A stretch of DNA of 64,000 nucleotides from contig OZ231126.1 in NCBI GenBank assembly GCA_965153355.1, forward strand, positions 46,562,001-46,626,000, written 5' to 3'. Position numbers and translations under genes: made by a program. The notes beneath the pieces were generated by a model. The model was not told the DNA's origin, searched no databases, and saw only the letters and a list, made by a program, of their open reading frames with translations. Shown piece by piece: positions 35,075 to 44,998 of the stretch. The DNA is from Flaccisagitta enflata. Taxonomy: Eukaryota > Chaetognatha > Sagittoidea > Aphragmophora. Each line of letters begins with the position of its first letter. Position 1 is the stretch's first letter.

Positions 35075-38000
35075 CGGAGGTAGAGAAATGAATAGGAAAT
35101 CTTCGTTGAAACAGGGTGAATGGAAGATGGGATCGACCAAAAGTCGGGACTCAATGTGAGTTGTTTCCCTCCGAATTTTGCTCTGGTCCGTCCCTCGACC
35201 TAGCAGTAGTTGACTCTCATCATCATGAATTGTGTGAACTAAAGGATCTAGATAAAGAAGACTTTTCCGAGCCTCCAGCTATTCATTGAGATGGGATTGA
35301 GTTCCGTCTAATCCTACCACCGGAGTGGTCGATGTGTATCGAAATTGGCCGGAAAACAATTTTCTCACCTTGCGATGATTGTTAGGGAAACCGGAATTGG
35401 CAATCCTGGATTCTTCTTCGATAAAGATGAAATGATCTCGGATCTTGCAAACTACCGTGGGAATTATATTACCGTCTTACAGTACCATAGGAGCAATGAG
35501 AACCTCAGCTTTAGGTTCTTCCTTTAAACATTGAGAATATAGAGGGCCCTCTTTCTACTATACTGCTCTTATTGCTCCCATCGTACTGTATGTGTCAGAG
35601 CATTTCACAAAAAGGCCGTGTCGACGTAAGTTCAGACTTCGATTTGAGTTGCGATGCCTCGATTTCAATCTCAACGAGAAATTCCTAGTTGCGAATATTT
35701 TTTTATTTTTTGGTATGCCCATGAAGTAGACTAGATATTGCTGTAATTAGGCAGTTGGGGCGGTAGTCTCGTCCAGATTATTCATTTTTATTTGCATATT
35801 TGCTTGACAATTAATCTATTTATTTCTAGCTTACAAATTGTAATGTAAACTGACAACTTACGTTCTTATTCTTTGGTGTACACTTTTTTTTTTATAAGCA
35901 CGCACCTTTTTCGGCTGAGGCTGGACGTGCTTAGCAAAATCTCATTATCGAGGCTAAAATGTGTTTAAATGCGTGCTTATTATTTATTGGTAAATCATAA
36001 TTATCCTATTCAGTATAGTACACAGTAGGGAATAAAAAAACAGTAGAGCATAAAGTACTGTATATTATAGAATGAAATATAGTATAAAATAGGGTAATGA
36101 ATGTATCTTTAACTGACGTTGTCCTGATTTCATATAAACCATGGGATAAGATTAGTACCTTGATATATCATGAACTTTTTTTTAGATTTGTAGTGTTATT
36201 TGATATCATGATATATTCGGGTGTGTCAATATGCAAAAGGTCTTTTGATCAGCTCATCATCATCAGGGAGTATGTAGACATAAATTACAAGACACTTACC
36301 GTTTTTATTTTTTTCAATTTCAATCATCATCCGTTTTTTTAGCACACATAAAGATTGTCAAAAATATATATACTTTTAGCGACTGCACCCAGTTTTGTTG
36401 AAAATAAGACTAATAACTCATTTTAAAAATTATGTTTTTTCTATTACTAAATCATCTTGTATAAAAGCAGAATATTTAGACGAATTTTTTATAGTATAAA
36501 GAATAAAAGAACCAATGTGTTTTGATTCTTTTCCTTGTCATCAATAATCCAGGTGCAAAACCAGCTGCACTACAATATACAAATTAGGGGCTAAATGGGG
36601 ATTTAGAAAAAAACGGAAGATGAATGAAATTTGGAAAAAGAAAAACGTCAAGTATCTTAGAATTAATGTCCCAACAATCCCTGATGATGACCATCTGATC
36701 AAAAAACCTTTTGCATATTGACACACCCGAATGATATATTATTCTTTTTTAGTGGTCCTCAATATTATGTGGAAGAAATGTCCGAGACGATACTGATCTT
36801 TTGTTTTTATCGGGTTTCCCCGTTTGGGCGAAGCTTTAATTCGAGTAGATTCGAGTTGAAATGGGTTTAACCCAGCTCTCACCTTGCCCCCAACGCTAGT
36901 CCTGACCCTAACCCTAACCCTAAAACCACCCCGAGCCCTAACCCTAACTCTAACCCTACCCCTAACCCTAAATAAAAACCCGCTTAGAAAGTTAGTAAAA
37001 CAAAAGACATCATCAAGTTGGACATCAGTACCTATTAGGTTACATTAATAAATTCTTAGCAACAATAGGATTCAAGCAATAACATTCTCAAATATTATAA
37101 GAAATTTTATTTTTTTATCAGTATCAAAATCCTAAATATACTGATAGATTGATATTATAGTTAATTTTAAATTCTATCAAAGTTTCCTTTGGTTTCTGTA
37201 AAATTTCAACTAAAAATGTCTTAAAATAGGCATATTTTTTGGAAATTCATCAAAAAAAAATTTTTGAATCAGAAATCTCAGTCTGGAGCGTGCTTAGCAA
37301 TGTGCTTAAAATTTTCCAATATCTGAGACTGGGCGTGCTTATAAACGAGGTGCTTATATAAAAGAAAAAGTGTATGTGAGGTAGTGTCTGTGGGTGGGTG
37401 GGCACTCGGTACAATTGGGTTGAGTAGTGGTGATTGACAGATTTATGCGTAAACAAACTTCCGTGGTTTAATAGTAGTAGTACCTACTACTGGTACCTAC
37501 TACTGGTACCACTGGTACCTACTACTGGTCTATTTCGACCTAAATCATCCAATTCATTCTCATTTTCTGCTTTTCTATCGGCGTTTTCATTCATTGCAAT
37601 GTTTAAAAGCCTGTCCTTTTCTTCGCTCTTTGTTGGTTGGTGCATCAACTTCATGCAGCGAACCTTTACAACTAAACAAATAAAAATCATCGAGGGGGCT
37701 CCCATTAGTTACAACTTGACCAGGATGTCATATTTGCGTAACCTAATGCGTCTCACGCTGTGCTTCAAGGGGAGTCTGAGCTTTCCCAATCTCTATCTTT
37801 CAATGGCAAAGAGAGGAAATAAGGGCATACCATTCAAAACCGAGCGTACCAACTCTGTTCTATGCACCTTTTATCGGGCTTGACATGACTAAGGTAATAC
37901 AACTCCCTTTTTTTTTAAGAATAAGGTATTTGCTGAAGCTCAATGTTCTGATTCTAATCTTTATTTGAGGCCCAATTAGTAGCTAACATGATATCATTTT

Positions 38001-41000
38001 TTTCCAACTTTATCATTCAAAATATTTCATCTCATTGACTATAAAATTTACATATTTAAGAAAATCAATACTGTTTCAATGGTTTTTTTTGAAAAAAAAA
38101 CGTCAAAAACTTCCTCCTTTCTGAAAGCATAAGGCCCTATGAAAAGGGCAGCGGTTTACAACTCCACGTTCAGTTCCATCGAGTTAGGTGACGTGACATA
38201 GGATTATGAAGAATATACTGATCATGAAATTGCACATCTCAAATCTCAATGAACGAGATCACCATGCTTATGTGCAGGCCTTTTTTTAGGGCGAGCCCGC
38301 GAGCCCGTGGCTCTCTATTTTGCTGTCGGGCTCTCATGTTTTGCTAGCTCTGAGCCCGTTGGGCTCTCTCAATTTTGATGAATTTGACTAAATTGATAAA
38401 TTTTTTGGATCAGTCAAAGTACATGCTGAAGACTGAAATACCTTTAAAATAACGCCTGGCCAGAAATTATGGGGCGTTACAACGTAGACTTGCCCATTTT
38501 CCCAACCTTCTAATTCTAGTGGATTTAGTCCTCACCCTGCCTGCCATTAACAATGGCTGATTGCGAGAAACTTGTAGAAACTGAACATCACGCTTCGCTA
38601 CTTCCCTCTGCTTCAGATGACCTTTGATGGTTTACTTGAACTCTCCAGCCATCAAAGTCTTTCCTTTGAACTGCAATCCTGTGGATGGTTGTGAATAAAA
38701 CCATGCACAATTTTCAAGTAGATAGTGACTCAAGTGAATAGAAGTCAGATATTGAATGCATTGCCTCAACGCATTTTATTGCCAAATATGAGTTGATTTA
38801 TGAGTGAAGTATTTTTTTTTTTTTTTTTTGCTTTCAATTACCATGTATTTTCGTTTGTTGTTGATAGGAAAAAAAAGTTTGCTTGAAATACTCTAGAATC
38901 AAATTTTCATAGTTACATTAGTGCTAAACTTAAGCAAGGGGGGGGGGCACCTAGAGTGAAAATCACACATTGGTGGTATTTGCCGGGCTCGCTGTTTTTC
39001 TTTCGGGCTCTCTAAAATTTTGAGGTGAGAGCCCGACTGGCTCGCTCCAAAAAATCAATAAAAAAAGGCCTGCTTATGTGTATTAAAAAGTACACACCAG
39101 CTTAAAAAAACAAAGGGTTGTGAAAACCCAGTGGACTTTCGCCTTTTTGTCACCTGACATTCCAGATTAATAATTCAGATGTTTTTAGTTCCAAATTTTT
39201 GCAAGCTTTTGAAATATCAATTTTACCTGATTTAACAACACCTGATATGACAGCCAAACCTGAGTAAAAGTCGCTGTTTCCAGGTACCTTGTAATTTTTT
39301 CTCCTGATTTAGTGACATTGATATTTTATCCTTGTTGTGTGATTGTTTTTACTTCAATTTTTTATTCAAGCTTTGATATATTTTAAAGTTGATGAAAAAT
39401 ATTTGATCATAAGCTAAGACTTTTAACAGAAAAGTGAATAAGATATCAGCTTATTTTCTAAGTAATGTTTTATATCTTACAAATGATTTAGGGAGCTGCT
39501 GATTGAGTCTCTGCACGATTTTGTTTTTCTTTCAGAATCCACCGCCAGAGCGAATTAAATTCGAATAGCTTCGGGTCGTAATACATAAAACCCAGCCAAC
39601 CCTTAGCCCTAAAGCAAACCTCGTCCCTAACCCTAACCCTAAAACTATCCCCAACCCTAACCCTAACCCTAAACCCACCCCTAACCCTAATTTTAAAAAA
39701 ACGCTTAAAAAGTCTTAAAAACAAAAGATCGACAGATGCTTGTACAAGTGTACCATGATGTAGGATATCTTGAATTTATTCTCTTACATGACATTGTCTG
39801 CCTGTCTTTCTGTCTTTCTTCTGTATGTCTGTCTTTCTGTCTGTCTTCTGTATGTTTTTTTCAGTTGTCTGTATTTCTGTCTCTCTGTCTGTCTTCTGTA
39901 TGTTTTTTACAGTTGTCTGTCTGTCTGTCTTTCTGTCTATCTTCAGTATGTCTGTCTTTCTGTCTGTCCTCTGTATGTCTTTTTTCAGTTCTCTGTCTGT
40001 CTGTCTTTCTGTCTATCTTCTGTAAGTCTTTATCTTTATGTTATTTTTTATCTTTATTCTTTCATATGTCACTGTCTGTGTCTTTCTTAATGTCATTCTT
40101 TTACATGACATTGTCCTTTGGTCTTTCTGTCTTCTGTGCATTTTTCTGTATTTCTGTCTGTCTGTATGTCTTTTTTCAGTTGTTTGTCTTTTTATAAGTC
40201 TTCTGTGTGTCTTTTTTCAGTTTGTCTGAAGTTTTGTTTGTCATTTTATTTGTATGTCTGTTGGCTATTTGCACAAATGCTTGAATAATGAACATGACAA
40301 TCGATTGGACACTGATGAAGCCATTTAGATCAATTAAAAAAGATATAGAAATTCAACAACATTCGGATTTAACAACCAAAAATCCCCAGCCCCCAGGGTC
40401 GTTAATCAGGGTTTCCACTGTATTTCGATCACCGCCTAATCTTATATATAAACCGACGGGCCGACCAAGCCTGTATACGAGTCTATCATTCTCATCAATG
40501 GAATGGCTGGATAACTCAGCAAGTTCCCATCTTTCCTCTGATCGAAATGGTGTCTAGGTGTGTTTGAATCTTCCCCTACAACTTGTTCGAACCGTCGATT
40601 TCCTAGGTCATCGTGTTCTTTTTATTGGTGCGAATTCGCGTCATGTGGCTTGTTGTACAGTAACACCTCGCTATAACGGATCCAAGAGGGACGGAAATTT
40701 GCCCCTTATTTAATTTTTACATTATTGTTTTACAGTGCGGCGCAAAAAAAATTTAGGAACTAATAGATCTTATTTTATAGCATTAGATAGTAATTTGTTA
40801 CTATTTTTTTTTGTTATCCAAAGTTTGGATTACAAAACTTGACAGAAGCATACACAGTTTAACTACACAGTGACAAATGGAGCAGTATTGAAAAAAAGCT
40901 AAAAGGATATATTAGGTTTTATCACAATCACCTTAAAGCTTTAACATCTATTGAATTTTATTATGATTATCAAAAACTTCAATCTTGTCCTCGTTCTTAT

Positions 41001-42602
41001 AAGATTCTGGGGTTGTTGGGATGTATAGTATCGCTTGACGAGTCCTGAATATATCATAAATGACTATTTTGTAGCTAAATTTAAAAAGTATCTATAATCA
41101 AATGGGCATCAAAAAACCGTCAGAATAAGGCTAAGTAGGCCAATAAAGTGCGAACTGTAGATCGTAAAACGAATGCGTTACAGACAGACCGAACCACTGA
41201 CCAACGGACACAGACAGTTATAGAGGTGCATTGTTGTACCTAAAAACTAGCTTTCTCCCAGCTGATTTTTAAGATATCATTTTTAAGACACTAACTTCTT
41301 TAACTTTTTAAATGTTTGACTGACATGATGGCGCTTAATAACAAATGCTTTATTTTTCAAAATTCTTCAATTCTGTCATGAATTTTTCTATGATTTATCA
41401 AAAGAGATATAACATGGAATAGAGACCTATAACTTCTTTCTGTGCCGCACAGTACTGGCAATGAAAGAAATCTGCTTCCTGTGATAACAAATACAACTTG
41501 TTAGTCCCTTCACACCCATTTCTGCTGGAATCAAAATATAGCAGTAGTTTTTGAGGAATCCTTCCTGTTAATCGCTGCTTCGGAATGCTTGCTTTTTTTG
41601 TGTGCATCGCTTATCAGAAATGGGAACTGCCTCAAAAGACATTCAAGAGATATTAGGATACTTCTTTGTTTTCGACATTCGTTCACTGGGATTAACATGT
41701 GTATGTCGACTTCATATCACTCACGCAATTGAGTGCACAAAATACAGGAAAGCAGAGCCTTCTAAGGGCAACAAACTAACTTAAAACCCGATAGAAAAGA
41801 CAAAAACAACGGTAATTCAATGATGTTTACAAGAGTGTTACCTAAAGACGGACGGACTAACTGACCGACTGACACAGCAGGGTGTTGAGTCGTGTGTACA
41901 TGTGTCCGCTACTAAAAACAATTTCACCTAATTGCCGATTTGGTGCACATATGTATGAAAGTTGGACAACATTACTACTAAGTCCAAAAAACTATTGTAG
42001 CATTATAGCAAAACAACACCACCATCAAAGTTTCATTCCAACCCGTCTGATCTTACAACCCCCTACCCCCCTTTTCTATCTTCCTGACGGAAAATCCATT
42101 AGGAACGTGTAAAAAGCAAATGTTTTGTTTTTGGAACGAAGGAACTCGACTCTTTGTCTTCATCACTCTTTAAAAACTCATCTCTTAACACGATTCATTA
42201 TTATGATTTACAACAGAATCGGATCCTCGCGAGGATAATGAAAACATCAAGGGTGAATCCTCGACGAGGGAGACGACCCCATCGGACAAGGAACCAACAG
42301 CGGACGGAAAGGAGGAGGAGGAGGAGGCGGGAAATGGAGAGGAAGAAGGGAAGGAAGGGGGAAGTGGAGAAATTGAATACGATGATGATCAAGAGGAGGA
42401 AGAAGAAGAAGACGATGAAAAATACGATTACAGCGACGATGATGACGATGTGACGTTGACCTCGACGAAAGACGAGAACCCGACGGCGACGACGACGACG
42501 ACGACGACTAGTGACACGGCGAGGACGTCGGATACCGACGCTTCCGGCCTGGGAAAAAGCGAAGCCACCGACTTGGATGCCACACCTAGATCAATTACGT
42601 AA
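25429..42602 (+). CDS. CFAP97D1: CFAP97 domain-containing protein 1 (Hemingway family), long terminal intron
   Basis: Exons 25429-25668, 25753-25893, 26103-26265, 26712-26888 and probably 42217-42602, GT-AG with phases 0,0,1,1; about 368 residues. The core carries the family phrases MVDTKPP, SLNKEKRQRELVRVTQ and ENQALLSRVLARKPEY. CFAP97/Hemingway proteins act in cilia and sperm flagella. Exon 3 could instead begin at 26025 (better polypyrimidine tract, 26 extra residues), but family proteins run straight from the LVR-T segment into ENQ, which favours 26103. After the core comes an acidic, Ser-rich tail (DGDEEERPEE). The proposed last exon, 15.3 kb away, has the right phase, acceptor TTTACAACAG|AA, 127 codons of Glu/Asp/Thr-rich sequence (EIEYDDDQEEEEEEDDE) and stop TAA at 42600. 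Assignment of that exon to this gene is inferred. The first four exons are firm. Confidence 0.8.
26889..28280. other. start of the proposed 15.3 kb intron
   Basis: AT-rich and partly purine-rich. A possible alternative acceptor CATCCCAG|AAACGG at 27049 opens a short frame ending near 27152, which could be an alternative terminal exon; I see no conserved sequence in it. Homopolymer runs lie near 28065 and 28150. Confidence 0.4.
28284..28430 (+). mobile_element. Helentron-like remnant
   Basis: TTTTTAGCTGCGCCATAGCA then CCTCTATGAGAGGC and, 90 bp on, TTAGTCCGTCGGTCGGTAG. The 5' hairpin is decayed and there is no 3' hairpin. Confidence 0.45.
28535..28740. repeat. two (AG)n microsatellites
   Basis: AG runs at 28535-28565 and 28679-28739, at the 3' end of the LINE. 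The second begins where LINE-derived sequence seems to stop. Confidence 0.9.
28745..32990 (-). mobile_element. non-LTR retrotransposon (LINE, CR1/Jockey-like), split by a DNA transposon
   Basis: The minus frame 32974-30020 and its continuation 29567-28881 form one LINE polyprotein separated by a 515-bp insertion. In order there are: a proline-rich leader of repeated PPLPPLHL units; a Cys-rich knuckle (CCALCSRK, CDRCLPEIFPF) typical of CR1/L2/Jockey-like elements; an apurinic-type endonuclease (FTETHF, GDFNLDL, SDHLP); and reverse transcriptase (NYRPISVLP, VDFKKAFDTVDH, GVPQGSILGP, catalytic FADD). Beyond the insertion lies the C-terminal domain (LPHLQYCLLNWG, GYSTRGARSNFF). Apart from the insertion the frame is open, so the copy is young. 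The first codon of the long frame is GTG and there is no early ATG, so the 5' end may be truncated. Intron context inferred (inside CFAP97D1, antisense). Confidence 0.92.
29581..30095. mobile_element. 515-bp foldback DNA transposon inserted in the LINE, 9-bp target duplication
   Basis: Ends TTGGGTGCTTCGCATAG and the inverse CTATGTGAAGCACCCAA; the similarity extends inward past 50 bp (TAATGTGGAG motif near 29633, inverse near 30036). Flanked by the exact direct repeat ATGTCCCAC at 29572-29580 and 30096-30104. A 9-bp duplication fits Mutator-like elements; if the shared C is not counted, an 8-bp duplication would fit hAT. No transposase frame. Confidence 0.85.
33093..33130 (+). repeat. (GGTC)n tract
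   Basis: TGTCGGTCGGTCGGTCGGTC repeats, the core of the Helentron-like family, here without recognisable ends. Confidence 0.6.
33360..34040. repeat. ATATC/ATATCAT satellite array
   Basis: Nearly pure ATATC and ATATCAT words over about 680 bp. The Ile/Ser/Tyr/His frames through it are artefacts. Confidence 0.95.
34070..34395. repeat. 20-21-bp tandem repeat
   Basis: About 14 units of GGATAGGTCTGATAGAGCTA with small variation. Confidence 0.9.
34445..34682 (+). mobile_element. Helentron-like element abutting the previous one
   Basis: GCGTCCTCGCATCTCTATAC then GAGGTCATGCCCGCGCCCG and GTCTGTTGGTCTGTC. It ends with AAAGAGGACGCA, the start of the 3' arm of the GATGCGTCCTC subfamily, then runs into an AG microsatellite. 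Confidence 0.65.
34686..35070. repeat. three (AG)n microsatellites
   Basis: AG runs at about 34698-34733, 34856-34946 and 35041-35069 separated by ordinary sequence. Confidence 0.93.
35075..35876. other. non-repetitive stretch without accepted gene
   Basis: A 60-codon plus frame at 35345-35527 begins with TTG rather than ATG and shows no family resemblance. Otherwise plain sequence. Confidence 0.4.
35877..37374. mobile_element. putative 1.5 kb non-autonomous DNA transposon with nested foldback
   Basis: Left end GTACACTTTTTTTTTTATAA + GCACG; right end is the imperfect inverse (GCTTATATAAAAGAAAAAGT then GTA). Subterminal GGACGTGCTTAGCA (35925) and GAGCGTGCTTAGCA (37286) recur at both ends. 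Inside, 36203-36347 and 36595-36743 form an inverted pair (TCGGGTGTGTCAATATGCAA and its inverse), and one CCCTAA array lies at 36900-36975. No target duplication found; boundaries tentative. Confidence 0.5.
36790..37020. repeat. dispersed repeat carrying degenerate CCCTAA array, copy 1
   Basis: A (CCCTAA)-type array at about 36905-36970, preceded by TTTAATTCGAGTAG...AACCCAGC and followed by CCGCTTAGAAAGTTAGTAAA + ACAAAAGA. The same flanks occur in copy 2 at 39510-39735. Confidence 0.7.
37434..37883. other. open region of unknown nature
   Basis: Both strands stay open for 70-150 codons. The sequence is not simple repeat and starts with a GGTACCTACTACTGGTACC palindromic run at 37480-37525. No recognisable domain; possibly a decayed transposase or a non-coding repeat. 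Confidence 0.25.
38275..39072. mobile_element. non-autonomous hAT element A, 8-bp target duplication
   Basis: 798 bp between CAGGCCTTTTTTT and AAAAAAAGGCCTG, flanked by CTTATGTG at 38267-38274 and again at 39073-39080. CAG-type ends and an 8-bp duplication define hAT. Both subterminal regions (about 38290-38375 and 38985-39055) carry repeated GAGCCCG / CGGGCTC motifs. No transposase frame. Confidence 0.88.
39510..39735. repeat. dispersed repeat carrying degenerate CCCTAA array, copy 2
   Basis: Arrays at about 39630-39692. Flanks AATTAAATTCGAATAG and AACCCAGCC on the left, AACGCTTAAAAAGTCTTAAA + ACAAAAGA on the right, shared with copy 1. The flanking match shows that the arrays travel inside a repeat. 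Confidence 0.7.
39797..40220. repeat. (TGTC)n-rich tract
   Basis: Degenerate TGTCTGTCTTTCTGTCTGTC with TTCTGTATGTC interruptions. It gives long Cys/Leu/Ser frames in all three plus phases, which argues against coding. Confidence 0.9.
40221..41120. other. no gene recognised
   Basis: TACAGTAACACCTCGCTATAACG at 40665 resembles a single pogo/Tigger MITE end. Nothing else recognised. Confidence 0.4.
41124..41247 (-). mobile_element. Helentron-like element, short
   Basis: Minus strand: TTTTTAGGTACAACAATGCA + CCTCTATAACTGTCTGTGTCC, GTTGGTCAGTGGTTCGGTC, then the 3' hairpin GGCCTACTTAGCC with TTATT. Only 124 bp long. Confidence 0.65.
41845..41919 (-). mobile_element. Helentron-like 5' end
   Basis: Minus strand: GTTTTTAGTAGCGGACACAT then ACGACTCAACACCCTG and CAGTCGGTCAGTTAGTCCG. 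3' end not seen. Confidence 0.5.
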
Positions 42603-42657
42603 ACCGCGGTGGTTCATCGCAGCGCTCGATGATAGATGAGGGAAACCACATTAAGAA

Positions 42658-43039
42658 TTTTTAGTCGCGTGCTACGCGACTCTATAGACCACTTTTCTGT
42701 TCGTCGGTCGGTCGGTCGGTCGGTCACAAAGTTGTTTAAAAGGTGTTTTAAACATTTTTAAGATATTTTAAGAATTGTAATGCATCAATAAGCTTTTGTT
42801 GGTTGGTTGGTCAGTCTGTTAGTCAGTCTGTCTGTCAGTCTGTTGGTCAGTCGGTCTGTCACAAGGTTGTTTTAAAGGCTTTCTATCGCGTTTTTATATC
42901 TCTGAATATTGAAAAGAAACCGAGAGGTGTTAACAAGCATTTCAGAGTTGTTCTTGAAAAAGAAAATGTCTATCCGTCTGTCTGCCTGACATTTTTTGTA
43001 AGTGCCGACGCACGCGACTTAGGTCTAATGACCTTGTTT
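42658..43039 (+). mobile_element. Helentron-like element, best complete copy
   Basis: TTTTTAG-type start with hairpin AGTCGCGTGCTACGCGACT, then CTCTATAGACCACTTTTC and (GGTC)5, a body with a second GTCAGTCTGTCTGTCAGTC tract, the 3' arm GCACGCGACTTAG, the hairpin GGTCTAATGACC and TTGTTT. It starts 55 bp after the CFAP97D1 stop codon, so it probably lies in that 3' UTR. Confidence 0.85.
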
Positions 43040-43177
43040 TTTTCGATGCGGTTTTATCGATTCCTCTTTCTGAGTGCCGAATTTTTTTAAAAATTGCATC
43101 AACTAATCATTTTCTAGGAGGCCTTGCTTCAATATATGAATACATGCAGTATGACGCGTTATGTACATTCAGAGATA

Positions 43178-43751
43178 CAGTAGATGTCGTCTAGACTTGG
43201 AATTACGGGGGAATTCATTACAGGAAGACAAATAAAGTTAAGAGAGTGATATTTGGAATATAAACTAATAAAAGGATGCTTTATTGTCCATGGGTGTTGG
43301 TTGCCATGGAAACACATTTCCATGTATTTACGCTAAAGTATCAATTTTTTGAGAAATTTTTTGAGGGAACATTGTTTGAAATAAAATTTGCTATAACTTT
43401 CCCACAGTATGTTCAGTAAGAATATTGCTGGTTTGGTGGTTGCTAGGGAGCATCACAGGGCTGTCACACATAGTTACACTCCCTAGCAACGGCTAAACGG
43501 GCAATATTCTTACAGAACATACTGTGGGAAAGTTGTGGCAAATTTTATTTTAAACAATGTTCCCTAAAAAAATTTCTCAAAATATTGATACTTTAGCGTG
43601 AATACATGAAAATGTGTTTCCATAGCAACCAACACCCATGGGCAACAAAGCATCCTTTTATTAATCTATATTCCAAATATCAGTCTCTTAAGTAAATTTG
43701 TCTTCTTGTAATGAATTCCCCCGTATTTCCAAGTCTAGACGACATCTACTG
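43178..43751. mobile_element. 574-bp full-length foldback transposon, TA duplication
   Basis: Outer arms CAGTAGATGTCGTCTAGACT and the inverse, flanked by TA at 43176-43177 and 43752-43753. The inverted repeat continues for about 260 bp per arm, leaving a short centre near 43440-43500 with its own pair GGTTGCTAGGGAG / CTCCCTAGCAAC. Tc1/mariner-type by its TA target. Non-coding. Confidence 0.87.
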
Positions 43752-43759
43752 TACATGAT

Positions 43760-44860
43760 GCAATGTGCATTGTACAATGTCATATGAACCACCAAAATAT
43801 TGGGCTCCGTTACGTGACCAATCCGTCGACGTCATAAACATTTCGCCCGCAGTGGACCGCATATTTTCTGATCAGCTATGTAGACTCACCATTAGTTTTA
43901 CATTGCTAATTCATTTACTTTTTATCATCAACAACTTATCCATGACAACTGTGTTTATCATTGAATACCGATGCCTTTAACCTAATCATTTTTTACAACT
44001 GAGCTTCATTTGCTTGATGGCATGAGAATATTGATTGCGTTTCATGTCATTTTGCACGTTTATGCACACTATCTTTTTTGCACCTACAGTTTACTGCGGT
44101 TTTCAGCAAACCCCACGGCCTGTAAATAGATCCACCTGTAGACCGTTTGCGCACCATAATATCAACGCGCCTCTTTCGCACGCAACTTTCATGATTGTAA
44201 TTTAGTAAATCGGTTAGTCAAATTTTCCTAGTGTCTTTAAACTGTTGAATTAGTTTGCATTGCTGCTTTTTCTCTCCCACCTTGCCTATTGTGCTAATGT
44301 AGCACAGATGGAATAGCCTCATATGGACGGTATCTGTTGGTCATCAAACCGGAACATACAAGAAATGACAAACGGAAACAACAATCTTTTCAAAGATTTT
44401 CACCATTCTTTTGGCCGAGACGATTCGTATCATTTGGATGGTCCCTCTGTTGATCTTTTCTGAAGAAATATATTTGTGTTCTATGTTCATCAATAATATA
44501 CAACGAAGTTGAACGAACTATACTGCTATTGTAAATAAAACACCATCTGTGATATGATTCCGTTTCGTTTTAAGCTGATTTCAGTTTAAGGTATATAAAC
44601 AAGTAACAATTTTCCTCTGGAGATCCAAAGCTAAGGAGAATGGTACTTTTTGTTTAATGCACATTATCAACTCGACTTAAATTCACGCAGGTGTATAAAA
44701 AAGTCGCGACACAAGCAGTAGGCAGGCACAAGAGAAGTAATTTAAATTCTTTGCTTCGCTTAATTACTCTAATCTTAATCTTTAGTCAGACTTATGAAAC
44801 TTAAGGCTGTTATATTCGAGCCTGTTGCCACTCTTAGAAGTGGAAATTTCCAAAACTTTC
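43760..44860. other. no gene recognised
   Basis: A 71-codon plus frame at 43765-43980 lacks any family feature. No RNA gene or repeat seen. Confidence 0.4.
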
Positions 44861-44870
44861 GTACATACAT

Positions 44871-44998
44871 CCGTCGGTCGGTCGGTCGGTCGCGGTACTT
44901 GTGTAACATATCGTACGGTACATGTATACGACATACCTTAAGGCTTAACCGGCAAAACTACACTCATATGTTTGACTAAGAACCTTGTTTATAAGAAC
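44871..44998 (+). mobile_element. Helentron-like fragment
   Basis: CCGTCGGTCGGTCGGTCGGT tract followed 100 bp on by ACCTTGTTT. No 5' hairpin. Confidence 0.45.

Noticed and set aside
35345-35527. 60-codon frame as a small gene
   Set aside because: It begins with TTG, has no ATG, no splice partner and no family resemblance.
36900-36975. A true telomere or chromosome end
   Set aside because: The arrays are degenerate and short, and have matching flanks at both copies within continuous unique sequence.
39736-40229. Cys/Leu/Ser frames resembling a membrane protein
   Set aside because: Three overlapping plus frames are all open across a TGTC repeat.
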